Positions 26,867-35,296 of a stretch of DNA of 64,000 bases are shown here, one piece after another. The stretch comes from JACRCT01 sp049841135 (lineage in GTDB: Bacteria > Myxococcota > Myxococcia > Myxococcales > UBA5297). The translations under genes and the position numbers were made by a program. Positions within the stretch are counted from its first letter, which is position 1; every line of letters starts with the position of its first letter. The DNA lies in assembly GCA_049841135.1 (NCBI GenBank), contig JASGHK010000006.1, positions 186,001 to 250,000 on the forward strand, written 5' to 3'. The notes beneath the pieces are model-generated. The model saw nothing but the letters and a program-made list of their open reading frames with translations. It was not told the origin of the DNA and did no database searches.

Positions 26867-27757
26867 ATGGCGCCCGTGAACAAGCTCAGAATCGTCGGCA
26901 GCCTGGCCTGCGTGCTCGCCCTGTCTGCCTGCCCCGAGACGATCATCTCGGGCCGTGACGCCGCCGCGGAGGCTCGCGACGGCTCGGTGTCGGCCAGCGA
27001 CGGCTCCATCGCCAAGACCGACGGCTCGGTCATCTCGACCTCGGACGGCTCGGTCGTCACGCCGCAGCCCGACGGCTCGGTGGTGACGACGCCGGACGGC
27101 TCGGTCGTCACGCAGCCCGACGGCTCGGTCGTGACGGCGCCGGACGGCTCGGTGGTCGCCCAGCCTGATGCCGGGATCCCCACCGAGATCCTCGGCCACG
27201 CGGTGAGCCCGCTGTGGGGCAGCATCGTCTTCAACGAGGTGCTGATGGACGGCACCACCGAGGGCGACCCGAACGGCGACGGCGACGCGAACCAGGTCGA
27301 GGACCAGTTCGTGGAGCTGGTGAACGCGAGCGCAGCGGCGGTGGCGCTGGACGGCTTCACGCTGGTGGACCTCGACTTCCCGGACCTGCCGCGGCACACC
27401 TTCGCCACGTTCAGCCTGGGCGCGGGGCATGCGGTGGTGGTCTTCGGCGGCGGCAGCGCCCCGGCGGCGACGGCGAGCACCACCTTCTTCTCCGCGAACG
27501 CACAGGATCCGGGCGTGCCCTTCGGCCTGCACCTGGCGGCGTCGGCGGACGCGATGCTCCTGCTCGATGGCTCAGGCAAGGTGGTCGCCTACTTCTGCTA
27601 CGGCGGCACTGCCGAGTGCCCGCTCGAGGCGGCCAGCGACGAGTCTTGGACGCGCTCTCCGGACGTCACCGGTGGCTTCACGCCGCACCGCACGGCGGCC
27701 GGCTCCGACGGAGCGGCGTTCAGCGCCGGGACCAAGGTGGACGGGTCGGCATTCTAG
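26867..27757 (+). CDS. Lamin-tail-domain lipoprotein with D-G-S-V repeats
   Basis: 296 residues. Lipobox L-S-A-C (Cys22) and a linker (residues about 35-100) made of some eight D-G-S-V/I repeats with short spacers (T-T-P, T-Q-P, T-A-P), ending in a D-A-G-I-P motif. Then one lamin-tail domain (V-F-N-E-V-L-M-D-G-T-T-E-G to the end). It starts 3 nt after the beta-helix lipoprotein stop, so the two form an operon and share the lamin-tail fold; they are probably surface partners. The D-G-S-V linker is a low-complexity stretch prone to length change. Confidence 0.85.
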   Translation: MAPVNKLRIVGSLACVLALSACPETIISGRDAAAEARDGSVSASDGSIAKTDGSVISTSDGSVVTPQPDGSVVTTPDGSVVTQPDGSVVTAPDGSVVAQPDAGIPTEILGHAVSPLWGSIVFNEVLMDGTTEGDPNGDGDANQVEDQFVELVNASAAAVALDGFTLVDLDFPDLPRHTFATFSLGAGHAVVVFGGGSAPAATASTTFFSANAQDPGVPFGLHLAASADAMLLLDGSGKVVAYFCYGGTAECPLEAASDESWTRSPDVTGGFTPHRTAAGSDGAAFSAGTKVDGSAF

Positions 27758-27844
27758 TCAGAATCGTCGAGGTGATCCGCCGGGTGAAGACCAGGGCCGG
27801 GTAGGTCCTGGTCTGCCTGACGGCTGCGCGAGGGAGGGGAGCAC

Positions 27845-29890
27845 GTGCGCAATCCTGGAATTCAGAGCCTTGCCGTCGCTGCATGGCTGGTCTGGTCGGC
27901 GTGCGCCCGGGTCACGCCTGTGCCGAGCCCCGCTCCGCCCTCCGTGTCGAGTCCGGCCGCGGTGGAGCCGACAGCCGAGCCGGCAGGAGTGCCGCTGGTC
28001 GGAGGGGCACACGTTCCCATCGTCGAGGTGATGGTCAACGGCCACGGGCCGTATCGCTTCGTCGTGGACACTGGCGCCGCCCAGTCGGTCATCGCGCGGG
28101 ACCTGGCGCACCGCCTGGGACTCGCCGTCGCTCCCGTAGAGGGCGGCGTCACCGGCGCCCACGGCGAGGTTGTCGCCGCGGACGGCGCCGCAACCCTGAA
28201 GGAGGTGCTGCTCGGAGCCGAGCGCTATCAGGACGTCGCATTCCAGGTGTTCGACCTGAGCGGACTGAACGCCGTCACTCATCTGCGCCTGGACGGGATC
28301 CTGGGGCTGCCGTTTTTTGAAGGTCGCCTGCTGGTCGTCGACTACCCAGCCAAGAGGCTCACGACTCCTCGTGGCACGCTCCCCGAGCCCGACGGGAAGA
28401 ACGTCCTGGCCCTGAAGTTGGGGTCAGATGGCATCCCGACCGTCGCCATGAGGGCGCGCGACCGTGAGCTCGAGTTCAAGGTGGACACGGGCTCCAACGG
28501 CTGGGTGTCGGTCGACGCCATCGCCGGCGAGCAGCTGCAGCGCGCCGGGCCCATCCTGGTGTCGGGGTTCTCGGCCTCGCTCGGCACCACCAGCATGGAA
28601 TGGAGCATGTGCTTGGCGGAGGACCTCTGGCTCGGGGCGCACCGCATCCCTGTGCCCGTCGTCTCGGTCTCGCCGCATTCGACCATTGGCAGCGCCCTGC
28701 TGGAGGACTTCCGCGTCACCATCGACCACGACCGCTGGCGCATGAAGCTGGAGGGCGGGGCGGGCCCACTCGAGACCGAAACCAGCCGCAACGCAGGGAT
28801 TGGAATCGTTTGGGAAGGGGACACCGCCAAGATCTCCTACGTGCTCCCGGGACACCCCTCGGCGAGACAGGTGGTCGTGGGGGACGTGTTGGTGTCGGTC
28901 GAGGGCGTGCCGTCCGAGCAGCTCGACGTCGTGGAGCTGTTCACCCTGGCTGGCGATCGCAGTCGTCTGCGAGTCGTGGTCCAGCGAGGAAGCGAGCGCC
29001 GGCAGGTCGAGCTCCCGAGGTTGGACCTGTTCCAGCCGCAGCAGGTCAAGGAGGTTCACATCCGCGGCGCGCGCCAGCTCCCGGCGGCGATAATCGAAGC
29101 GGTGATGGCGACTCGGAAGGGCGAGACGGCGTACTTCAACGCTCCGAACGAGGACGCCGAGCGCGTCAAGGACCTGTATGTCGAAGAGGGTTACCTCCTC
29201 GCCAATGTCGAAGGTCCCGAGTGGGAAGTCTCCGACGATGGCCGGCAAGCAGAGGTGACGCTGACCATCGACGAGGGCGCGCTCTTCACGATCGGCAAGG
29301 TGACGCTCGCAGGAGCGCTCGCGAAGCTCCCTCGCCCGACTTTCAAGGCGGGTGAGCCCTTTCGCGAAGAGCGGGTCCGCCAGGCGCTCCAGCCGTTGGT
29401 CGACCACCTGAAGAAGCGTGGGGGCGAGGCCCAGCGGCTCGCGGTGAAGGCGGTGCCCAACCTCGAGACCCGACGCGTGGACCTCGACGTCGAGGCTGTG
29501 AGCGAACCGCCTGCCGACGCCCGTGCTGGCGCAACCGCCGCCGATGCCGATGCCGACCTGGATGACCCGACACCGCCGACGACCATGACCAAGATGGTGG
29601 TCAGGAGCCTCGACGCTGCAAACGCCCACCGGCAGCCTCTGACCCTATACCGGGCAGGTCTCCGCTACGGACGGAGCGAGATGCCGACCCAGGAGGACTC
29701 TTGGTCGTCAACGAGCCGAAGCTGTGGGCCGTTGATCTCGCGGACAGGACCGGGCGGAGCTCGCCGACCCAGGCCCCACTTTTCGATTCCGCGTGCCTCT
29801 GGTTCCCCAAGGAACGCGGTCGCTGGAAGTGGGCGCCGTCAGTACCGGGCGGGAGAAGAGGGTGGAGGAGGCGCTCGAGTTCGGCAATGA
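27845..29890 (+). CDS. Aspartic protease-PDZ-POTRA fusion lipoprotein
   Basis: Lipobox V-W-S-A-C (Cys20). Residues 50-305 form a retropepsin/pepsin-like pair with two catalytic motifs, F-V-V-D-T-G-A (D75) and F-K-V-D-T-G-S (D214), each followed by the expected hydrophobic flap region. A PDZ-like domain spans about 318-390 (V-V-V-G-D-V-L-V-S-V-E-G-V). It is followed by POTRA-type modules (about 400-565: V-K-E-V-H-I-R-G-A-R-Q-L, then G-Y-L-L-A-N-V and L-T-I-D-E-G-A-L-F-T-I-G-K-V). Aspartic protease plus PDZ is known; addition of POTRA, the Omp85 peptide-binding domain, is unusual. GTG start with GGAGGGGA. The reading frame goes wrong after about residue 615; see the next entry. Confidence 0.82.
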   Translation: MRNPGIQSLAVAAWLVWSACARVTPVPSPAPPSVSSPAAVEPTAEPAGVPLVGGAHVPIVEVMVNGHGPYRFVVDTGAAQSVIARDLAHRLGLAVAPVEGGVTGAHGEVVAADGAATLKEVLLGAERYQDVAFQVFDLSGLNAVTHLRLDGILGLPFFEGRLLVVDYPAKRLTTPRGTLPEPDGKNVLALKLGSDGIPTVAMRARDRELEFKVDTGSNGWVSVDAIAGEQLQRAGPILVSGFSASLGTTSMEWSMCLAEDLWLGAHRIPVPVVSVSPHSTIGSALLEDFRVTIDHDRWRMKLEGGAGPLETETSRNAGIGIVWEGDTAKISYVLPGHPSARQVVVGDVLVSVEGVPSEQLDVVELFTLAGDRSRLRVVVQRGSERRQVELPRLDLFQPQQVKEVHIRGARQLPAAIIEAVMATRKGETAYFNAPNEDAERVKDLYVEEGYLLANVEGPEWEVSDDGRQAEVTLTIDEGALFTIGKVTLAGALAKLPRPTFKAGEPFREERVRQALQPLVDHLKKRGGEAQRLAVKAVPNLETRRVDLDVEAVSEPPADARAGATAADADADLDDPTPPTTMTKMVVRSLDAANAHRQPLTLYRAGLRYGRSEMPTQEDSWSSTSRSCGPLISRTGPGGARRPRPHFSIPRASGSPRNAVAGSGRRQYRAGEEGGGGARVRQ

Positions 29891-30152
29891 GCCGGAGTTC
29901 ATGAAGGAGCACCGCGCGGAGGTCTCGAAGGCGATCACTGCAGGTCGGGAATCGGTGGTGCTGACGGCGACCGTGGACGGTTACCAAATCACGATGCACA
30001 CCGACCCCACGAGCGGCACGCCCAAGCGAATGAAGGTCGAGCGGGGCCAGCAGGTCGTGTGCGAGTACGAATACCTCGAGTACCGGCGCGACCTGCCGTT
30101 TCAGTCCGAGCTGTTCGAGAAGCCCAAGGGCATCGCCTTCACCTCACCGTGA
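29585..30152 (+). pseudogene. Frame-disrupted C-terminal protein or domain after the protease
   Basis: Coding signal continues past the protease in three successive frames: L-T-L-Y-R-A-G-L-R-Y-G-R-S-E-M, then L-V-V-N-E-P-K-L-W-A-V-D-L-A-D, then V-P-L-V-P-Q-G-T-R-S-L-E-V-G-A to the stop at 30152. Repaired, it gives about 185 residues of a mixed alpha/beta protein I do not recognise. No stop separates it from the protease, so it may be a fused last domain or a separate gene starting near M-T-K-M-V-V at 29585. Two apparent one-base losses are needed. Its end overlaps the lipocalin end by a few bases, convergently. Confidence 0.5.
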
Positions 30153-30726
30153 GGCGCGCTTTTCGGAAGGCGGCTGCGGCGTGCGCTCGAGCCGGCCCGT
30201 CTCGTAGCTCATCTCCTGCAGCCGCTTGAGGATGGCCTGGAAGGTCGCCTCCTCCATCTCCGGCGAACGGCTGAGGATCCACAGGTAGTCGCGGCCAGGG
30301 TGGCCGACCACCGCGTAGGAGTAGTCCTCGGCGAGGTCGATGACCCAGTACGTCGCCCCAGAACGGGCGGAAGAAGCTCACCTCGAGCTTGGCGTTGCTG
30401 GTGGGGTCCACGACGCGCGCCCGGCCGGACGACTCCTTCGGCTCACCGTCGAGTCGGTCCTTGCGGCAGCGGTTGAGGACGTCAATCTCGCCGTCGGGGC
30501 GCAACGCGTAGTTGGTGGTGGTGGCGGTGCAACCTGCCTGGAAGCTCTGCGGGAACGAGGCAATCTCGTACCAGGTACCGAGGTAGCGGTTGAGGTCCAC
30601 CTTGGCGACGGTCTGCAGCGGCGGCAGCTGGAGCAGCGAGGTCGTGCTGGTGGCGCAGCCAAGGAAGAAGGACAGGAAGGCAGAGACGAGGAAGGCCGTG
30701 GACAGCGGCCGAGCGACGCGGTTCAT
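30144..30726 (-). CDS. Lipocalin-family lipoprotein (Blc-like, frameshifted near 30352)
   Basis: About 193 residues after removing one extra base near 30352. Lipobox L-G-C (Cys23) follows a hydrophobic signal. The lipocalin signature G-T-W-Y-E-I-A-S-F-P-Q-S-F-Q is followed by C-T-A-T-T-T-N-Y-A-L-R-P-D-G-E-I-D-V and, in the repaired frame, Y-W-V-I-D-L-A-E-D-Y and L-W-I-L-S-R, which fit bacterial lipocalin (Blc). These outer-membrane lipoproteins bind lipids such as lysophospholipids. The stop overlaps convergently with the preceding coding region. Confidence 0.85.
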
Positions 30727-30838
30727 GACCGTACGATGCTGCTCGCCGTCCGAGTGATTGCCTGCCTCCCCGGAATGGGAGGGGCGATGTGGCCCCGGAG
30801 GCCGGCGAACCACGTCGGCGGCCGCAGAGGCCCGCGCT

Positions 30839-30866
30839 TCATGTCACAAAACAGGTGCCTATCTTT
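30839..30866 (-). repeat. 28-bp dispersed repeat, copy 2
   Basis: Exact inverse of 7290-7317. It lies between the divergent lipocalin and GT-C genes, in the 259-bp interval 30727-30985, which otherwise holds no gene. TTCGTGCCCCCAGC follows at 30877-30890. Confidence 0.75.
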
Positions 30867-30971
30867 AGCAGCTTGCTTCGTGCCCCCAGCGGCCGGCCGA
30901 GCGTTCGGCAAAGCGCGGCGGATCCAGGGCCCTCGTTCGCGACGAGGGTTCGCGCACTTCGGCAAGCGCGG

Positions 30972-30977
30972 TAGCAT
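30972..30977 (+). promoter_or_regulatory. TANNNT box 8 nt before a start codon
   Basis: TAGCAT, then CCCCGCCC and ATG. No Shine-Dalgarno is present, so the mRNA is probably leaderless. Confidence 0.55.
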
Positions 30978-30985
30978 CCCCGCCC

Positions 30986-32410
30986 ATGCTCGGGCAGAAG
31001 ACCCTCCTTGGCCTGCTGGTCTACGGCCTGGTGGGGGTCGGTCTCTACCAGTCCTACGGCCACTACCACCCGTACTACGTGCCCTTCGTCTTCCTGGCGC
31101 TCGTGGGGCTGGTGGCGATCTCCGTGGCGCGGCCCGAGACGTCCGCCTTGCTGCCCCGAGGCCGGCTCGAGCTGCTCCTCGCGACGCTGGTACTCGCCTT
31201 CTCGGCGATGCTCGCCTACGAGCCGCTCCTCCGGTTTGCGTCCGGGCCGCGGTGGGCCGTCAACACCCTGCTGCACGTCGGGGAGGCCACCGTCGTGCCG
31301 CTCGCCGTGGGGACCGGGTGGCTCTGGTGGAAGCTGCGGCGCGGCGACGCCGACGTCTTGGACCGGCCTGCGCTGGCGGCGGTCTTCGGCGTGGCGGCGG
31401 TGGCCCTGCTCTTCAACCAGTGCCTCGTCTCGGTCGCCTCGCCCTCGCCGCAGATCGACGTCTATCGCCACAGCCTCGTCGCGGTCGACTTCCTGCTGCA
31501 CGGGCAGGACCCCTACCGCGGCAACTACCCCGAGCTGTACGGCGGCATCAGCGAGACGGTGCTGCGGCACACCTACCCCTACTGGCCCGGCAGCATCGTC
31601 CTCTTCGCGCTGGCCCGCGCGGCCTTCGGTGAGATCCGCTTGGCGCTGGTCGCGTCCCAGGCCGTCTCCGCGGTCGCGCTCTACCTGCTGGCCCGTCGCA
31701 TGGGGCTGCCGCGCGTGACGCGGGTGCTCTTCCCGCTCGCGTGGCTGTCGTTCCCGGCCCAGTACTTCGTCATCGAGCAGGCCTGGGTCGACACCTTCCT
31801 GACCACCTGCGTGCTGGTCGTGACCGCCTCCCTCCGCTCGCGGCGGTGGGTCGTCGCGGCGCTGGTGGCTGGGCTGGCGGCGTGCGTCAAGCAATACGGC
31901 GTGGTGCTCGCCGTCGCGGTGCCGCTGTGGCTGTGGCGCACGCGGTCGCTGCGCGAAGCGCTCGAGTTTGCGGCCGTCTCTGCCGGCGCCTTCCTGGCGG
32001 TGGTGGTGCCGTTCGTGGTGTGGGACCCGAAGGAGTTCCTCTTCTCGACCGTGCAGCAGGTCGGGCGGATCGAGTTCCGTCCGGACTCCTTCACGCTGGC
32101 GTCCTACCTGTTCAACGAGTGGGACGTCTCGCTCTCGGTGACGCTGCTGACGGCCTTGAGTGGGCTGGGAGGGCTGCTGGGCCTGGGCCTGCTCTTGCCG
32201 CGGCGCCTGGCGGGGTGGGGCGTGTTCCAGGTCCCCCTGGCGCTGCTCGCGTCCTTCACCGCGCTCTTCTTCCTGGGGCGACACGCCTACTGCAACTACA
32301 TCCACCTGCTCGCCTTCCTGGTGCTGCTCTTCGTCGTCGGCAGCTTGCCGGACAAATCAATCGAACCGGGCCCGGCGCCCACCGCTTCCGCCGCGGCGCC
32401 CCAAGCCTGA
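30986..32410 (+). CDS. GT-C fold polytopic membrane glycosyltransferase (GT87-like)
   Basis: 474 residues with about twelve TM spans. The first periplasmic loop after the central helices has the acidic pattern D-V-Y-R-H-S ... G-Q-D-P-Y-R-G-N-Y-P-E-L-Y, which matches the D-x-Y and D-P-Y motif of polyprenol-phosphate-dependent mannosyltransferases. Donor and acceptor cannot be told; a cell-envelope glycan is likely. No ribosome site is seen; TAGCAT lies 8 nt upstream. It is followed 15 nt later by a second protein of the same type, so the two probably work on the same glycan. Confidence 0.78.
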   Translation: MLGQKTLLGLLVYGLVGVGLYQSYGHYHPYYVPFVFLALVGLVAISVARPETSALLPRGRLELLLATLVLAFSAMLAYEPLLRFASGPRWAVNTLLHVGEATVVPLAVGTGWLWWKLRRGDADVLDRPALAAVFGVAAVALLFNQCLVSVASPSPQIDVYRHSLVAVDFLLHGQDPYRGNYPELYGGISETVLRHTYPYWPGSIVLFALARAAFGEIRLALVASQAVSAVALYLLARRMGLPRVTRVLFPLAWLSFPAQYFVIEQAWVDTFLTTCVLVVTASLRSRRWVVAALVAGLAACVKQYGVVLAVAVPLWLWRTRSLREALEFAAVSAGAFLAVVVPFVVWDPKEFLFSTVQQVGRIEFRPDSFTLASYLFNEWDVSLSVTLLTALSGLGGLLGLGLLLPRRLAGWGVFQVPLALLASFTALFFLGRHAYCNYIHLLAFLVLLFVVGSLPDKSIEPGPAPTASAAAPQA

Positions 32411-32425
32411 AGAAGCGACCGACCC

Positions 32426-33637
32426 ATGTCCGAGCGCCCCTGTGACGACCCCAAGCTCTTCACCTGGCGCAACGGCGTCTTCGCCGCCTGGCTCGCGGTG
32501 GTCATGCTCGCCATCGCGCAGCACGGCCTGCTGGGCGACGAGTTCGGGCTGTGGGCGTTCACCAAGCCGGTGCGGCTGTTCCTCGACACCCGGGACGTGG
32601 AGATCTACTTCCGCTCCAGCGCGTGGGTGGTGGGCGGCGGCACGCTCTACCGGGAAGTTCCCTCCGAGTACCCGGTCGCCGCCAACCTCGTCTTCGGCGC
32701 GGTCCGCGGACTCTCCGCGCTGCTCGGCCCAACCCGCGATGCCCAGACGGACTTCGCGCTCTTCTGGGCGCTCGGTGGCCTCGGCGCGCTGGTCGCCGCT
32801 GCAGCCGTGGCGCGCCGGCACGGCACGGCGGGCTTCTGGTGGGCGTGGTTGCTGCCTGCGGGGGCCTACTTCAGCGCCTTCCGCTTCGACGTCTATCCCG
32901 CGCTGGCGTGCGTGGTCGCCTTCGCCTACCTGCGGAGGGACCGGTTCGATGCGGCAGCGATGGCGCTGGGGGTCTGCATCGCGTTGAAGGGCTACGCCCT
33001 GGTCGCGGTGCCGGCCCTGCTGTTCTACGTCTACTCGCGGCGCGGGCTCGCCGCCGCCGCGAAGTGCTGCGCGTTGGGCGCGCTGCCGTCGGCCGTGACG
33101 GCGCTCGGGGCGTTGCCCTTCTGCGGCCTCGACGGGCTGCTGTCGGCCTTCCGCTTCCACGCGCAGCGCTCGCTGAACGGCGAGAGCACGTGGGACGCGC
33201 TGCACCTGGGCGCCGCGGTGGCGGCCGTGCCCGCTCTCCCCGCGCTGGTCGCTGCCGCGGCTGGGCTAGGGGCGGCCGCGATGCGGCCACGAACGCTGGA
33301 GCGCCTGGTAGACGCGTGCCTGGTAGCGGTGGCCGGCTTCACGCTCGGCTCGGTCTTCTACTCGCCGCAGTTCAGCCTCTGGCTGCTGGCGCTGGCGTGC
33401 TTCTCCGAGCGGCGCGCGACGCTGGGGCTCGCGTATGCGCTGTGCGTGGCGAGCTACCTCCACTTCCCGGTGGGCTATGACCTCGACCGGCTCTGGCACG
33501 GCGCGCTGGCGCCAGTGGTGGTGCTGGTGACCTTGCTCCGTCTGGCGCTCGTGGCGGTGGCCGCGGGGCCCCAGTTCGAGTCCCCCCTCTCCGCGAAGCC
33601 GGAGAGGGGGTCAGGGGGTGAGGCTCGCCCGGTGTAA
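32426..33637 (+). CDS. Second GT-C type membrane protein
   Basis: 403 residues with about nine TM helices. The first loop after TM1 has D-T-R-D-V-E-I-Y-F-R-S-S ... L-Y-R-E-V-P-S-E-Y-P, the same kind of acidic loop as in the previous gene (GT87-like), and the last third is a row of helices. The last 20 residues (P-L-S-A-K-P-E-R-G-S-G-G) are encoded by a hairpin repeat element (33583-33610), so the C-terminus was probably extended by a repeat insertion. Same operon as the gene before it. Confidence 0.75.
   Translation: MSERPCDDPKLFTWRNGVFAAWLAVVMLAIAQHGLLGDEFGLWAFTKPVRLFLDTRDVEIYFRSSAWVVGGGTLYREVPSEYPVAANLVFGAVRGLSALLGPTRDAQTDFALFWALGGLGALVAAAAVARRHGTAGFWWAWLLPAGAYFSAFRFDVYPALACVVAFAYLRRDRFDAAAMALGVCIALKGYALVAVPALLFYVYSRRGLAAAAKCCALGALPSAVTALGALPFCGLDGLLSAFRFHAQRSLNGESTWDALHLGAAVAAVPALPALVAAAAGLGAAAMRPRTLERLVDACLVAVAGFTLGSVFYSPQFSLWLLALACFSERRATLGLAYALCVASYLHFPVGYDLDRLWHGALAPVVVLVTLLRLALVAVAAGPQFESPLSAKPERGSGGEARPV
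33583..33610 (+). repeat. Hairpin repeat at the 3' end of the GT-C gene
   Basis: CCCCCTCTCCG (33583-33593), a CGAAGC loop, and CGGAGAGGGGG (33600-33610) make an 11-bp perfect stem. It is followed by TCAGGGGGTGAGG. It belongs to the same C-rich class as the elements at 3200 and 35111, and may double as a terminator or attenuator of this operon. Confidence 0.6.
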
Positions 33638-33655
33638 GCCGGAGTGGAGGTCCGC

Positions 33656-34990
33656 TCAGCGCGGGCCCCGCCGCCGGGGAAGGCCCGGAAGCTCGAGCTG
33701 GCCGGTGGCGACGCGGGGCTTGGGCTTCGACGGCAGCCGGTGGGTCTGCGCGGTGGGCGGCGTCACGCCGGGCCGCGCCGGACCGAAGACGGTCATGCCG
33801 CCGTAGCTCGCCGAGGCCCGCTTCTCGGCGCCGATGAACTCCTCGAAGGAGGGGCCGGAGGCGCTCTTCTCCAGCGCTCGCGCCTGCTCGTCGAGCCGGC
33901 GGATGGCGGCGAGCTTGTCGTCGTTGCCGAGCTTCGCCTGGTCCACCGCCGTGCGCAGCACCGAGAGGGTCTCGTCGTAGACCGAGAGCGGCACCGGGAA
34001 CGGGTGGCCGTCCTTGCCCCCGTGCGCCAGCGAGTACCTCGCGGGATCGGTGAAGCGGCACGGGGCGCCGTGGATGACCTCCGCCACCGAGGCCAGCGCC
34101 TCGACCGTGCGCGCCCCGACTCCGGGAGTCAGCAACAGCTCGGGGAAGTCGGTGGGGCCGCGGTCCGCAGCGGCCGCCAGCGTCCCGTGGAGCCGCCGCA
34201 GGAGCACGTCCTCAACGCGGACCTCGTGGTGCGCCGGCAGCTGCAGGTGCGGGAGCAGCGGCTGTGCTTCGGGGGCCGGCTCCGCCGCCGGAGCCAGCTT
34301 GCGCAGCGTCGCCAGGACGAAGTCGGGGCGTTGCACCAGCTCGACCTGCGCCGCTCGCGAGCGCTCGGCGCGGCGGTCGGTGAGGTTGACGATGGTTCCT
34401 TGCCCCGGCCCTTCGATGGCGGAGTGCGGCTCGTCGACGAAGGACTTCAGGTTCTCGCTGAGCCAGTGGTAGCGCCGCGCCTGCCGCCGGTCCGTGTTCA
34501 TCCCGTGCTGCACCACGGTCCAGCTGCCGTCGTCGGCGACCACGAAGCCGTGCAGGTACAGGTCGAAGCCGTCCTGCACTGCCGCGCTGTCGACCTTGGC
34601 GACCAGCCGGCTCGCCTTCGCCAGCGCGGCGCCGTCGAAGCCCGCGCGCGTGCCCGCCGCCAAGAGCTCGTCCGGCGTCTTGCGCGAGTGCCGGCCGCGG
34701 CCCCCGCAGACGTGCAGGCCCAGCTCCCACTCGACCGGACCGAGGCCGCGCTTGAGCGCGCCCAAGACGCTGGTGGTGATCCCCGACGAGTGCCAGTCCA
34801 TCCCCATCACCGCGCCGAAGGACTGGAACCAGAAGGGATGGGCGAGCCGGCGCAGGAACTCCTGCCGGCCGTAGTGGTGGACGACGGCCTCGGTGACGAC
34901 GCGCCCCAGCCGCGCCATCCGCGACGCCAGCCACTCCGGGACCCGGCCACCGTGCAGCGGCAGGTCCGCGCTTCCAGTCCGCATGCCCAT
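33656..34990 (-). CDS. DUF763 domain-containing protein
   Basis: 444 residues. The start M-G-M-R-T-G-S-A-D-L-P-L-H-G-G matches the DUF763 N-terminus, followed by the conserved F-W-F-Q-S-F-G-A-V-M-G-M-D-W-H-S-S-G, the C-G-G-R-G-x-H-S-R-K segment and V-Q-H-G-M-N. DUF763 proteins are found in archaea and bacteria and remain uncharacterised; genome context elsewhere suggests nucleic-acid transactions, which is inference. An upstream extension has no coding character. TACACT 10 nt before the ATG at 34990 and no Shine-Dalgarno suggest a leaderless start there. Confidence 0.9.
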   Translation of the reverse strand: MGMRTGSADLPLHGGRVPEWLASRMARLGRVVTEAVVHHYGRQEFLRRLAHPFWFQSFGAVMGMDWHSSGITTSVLGALKRGLGPVEWELGLHVCGGRGRHSRKTPDELLAAGTRAGFDGAALAKASRLVAKVDSAAVQDGFDLYLHGFVVADDGSWTVVQHGMNTDRRQARRYHWLSENLKSFVDEPHSAIEGPGQGTIVNLTDRRAERSRAAQVELVQRPDFVLATLRKLAPAAEPAPEAQPLLPHLQLPAHHEVRVEDVLLRRLHGTLAAAADRGPTDFPELLLTPGVGARTVEALASVAEVIHGAPCRFTDPARYSLAHGGKDGHPFPVPLSVYDETLSVLRTAVDQAKLGNDDKLAAIRRLDEQARALEKSASGPSFEEFIGAEKRASASYGGMTVFGPARPGVTPPTAQTHRLPSKPKPRVATGQLELPGLPRRRGPR

Positions 34991-35000
34991 ACAGGTGTTC

Positions 35001-35006
35001 AGTGTA
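35001..35006 (-). promoter_or_regulatory. TANNNT box 10 nt before the DUF763 start
   Basis: TACACT on the minus strand, followed by ten nt and ATG. Supports 34990 as the start codon of a leaderless mRNA. Confidence 0.5.
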
Positions 35007-35110
35007 GGCGCCGAGCCGGCGCCCGTCACCGATCGAGGAGGAGGTTCGCCGCAGCAAAGCCGAGCGGTAGCGGTGCAGGAGCTTCCGACGAAGGTCGAGT
35101 CGAGCAGAGA

Positions 35111-35154
35111 CGAACCCACTCCCGCAGTTAGGGAGGGGGCAGGGGGGAGGGCCC
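35111..35154 (-). repeat. C-rich hairpin repeat, intergenic copy
   Basis: The reverse complement closely matches 3200-3242: GGCCCTCCCCCCTGCCCC, then a stem of CCCTCCC and GGGAG with an ACTGC loop, then GGGTTCG. It lies in the 306-bp gap 34991-35296, which has no other supported feature besides the DUF763 promoter box and the ribosome site of the next gene. Confidence 0.7.
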
Positions 35155-35296
35155 GCGGAAGCGGCGGCTAGCCCCGACGACGCGGTGCGCCAAGCGCCCT
35201 GTTCGGGCCCCGCAGGCGACGAGCGGCCCTAGCAGGCCCATCTTCGGACGGAAGGCCGGCGGCGGGCCCGGGGGTCGGCCAAGAGGGGAGGCGCCG

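Noticed and set aside
22553..27532. A 1659-codon open frame on the minus strand
   Set aside because: It is the antisense of two clear lipoprotein genes; in GC-rich DNA the reverse frame lacks stops. Its translation is a His/Arg/Val-rich low-complexity string without domains.
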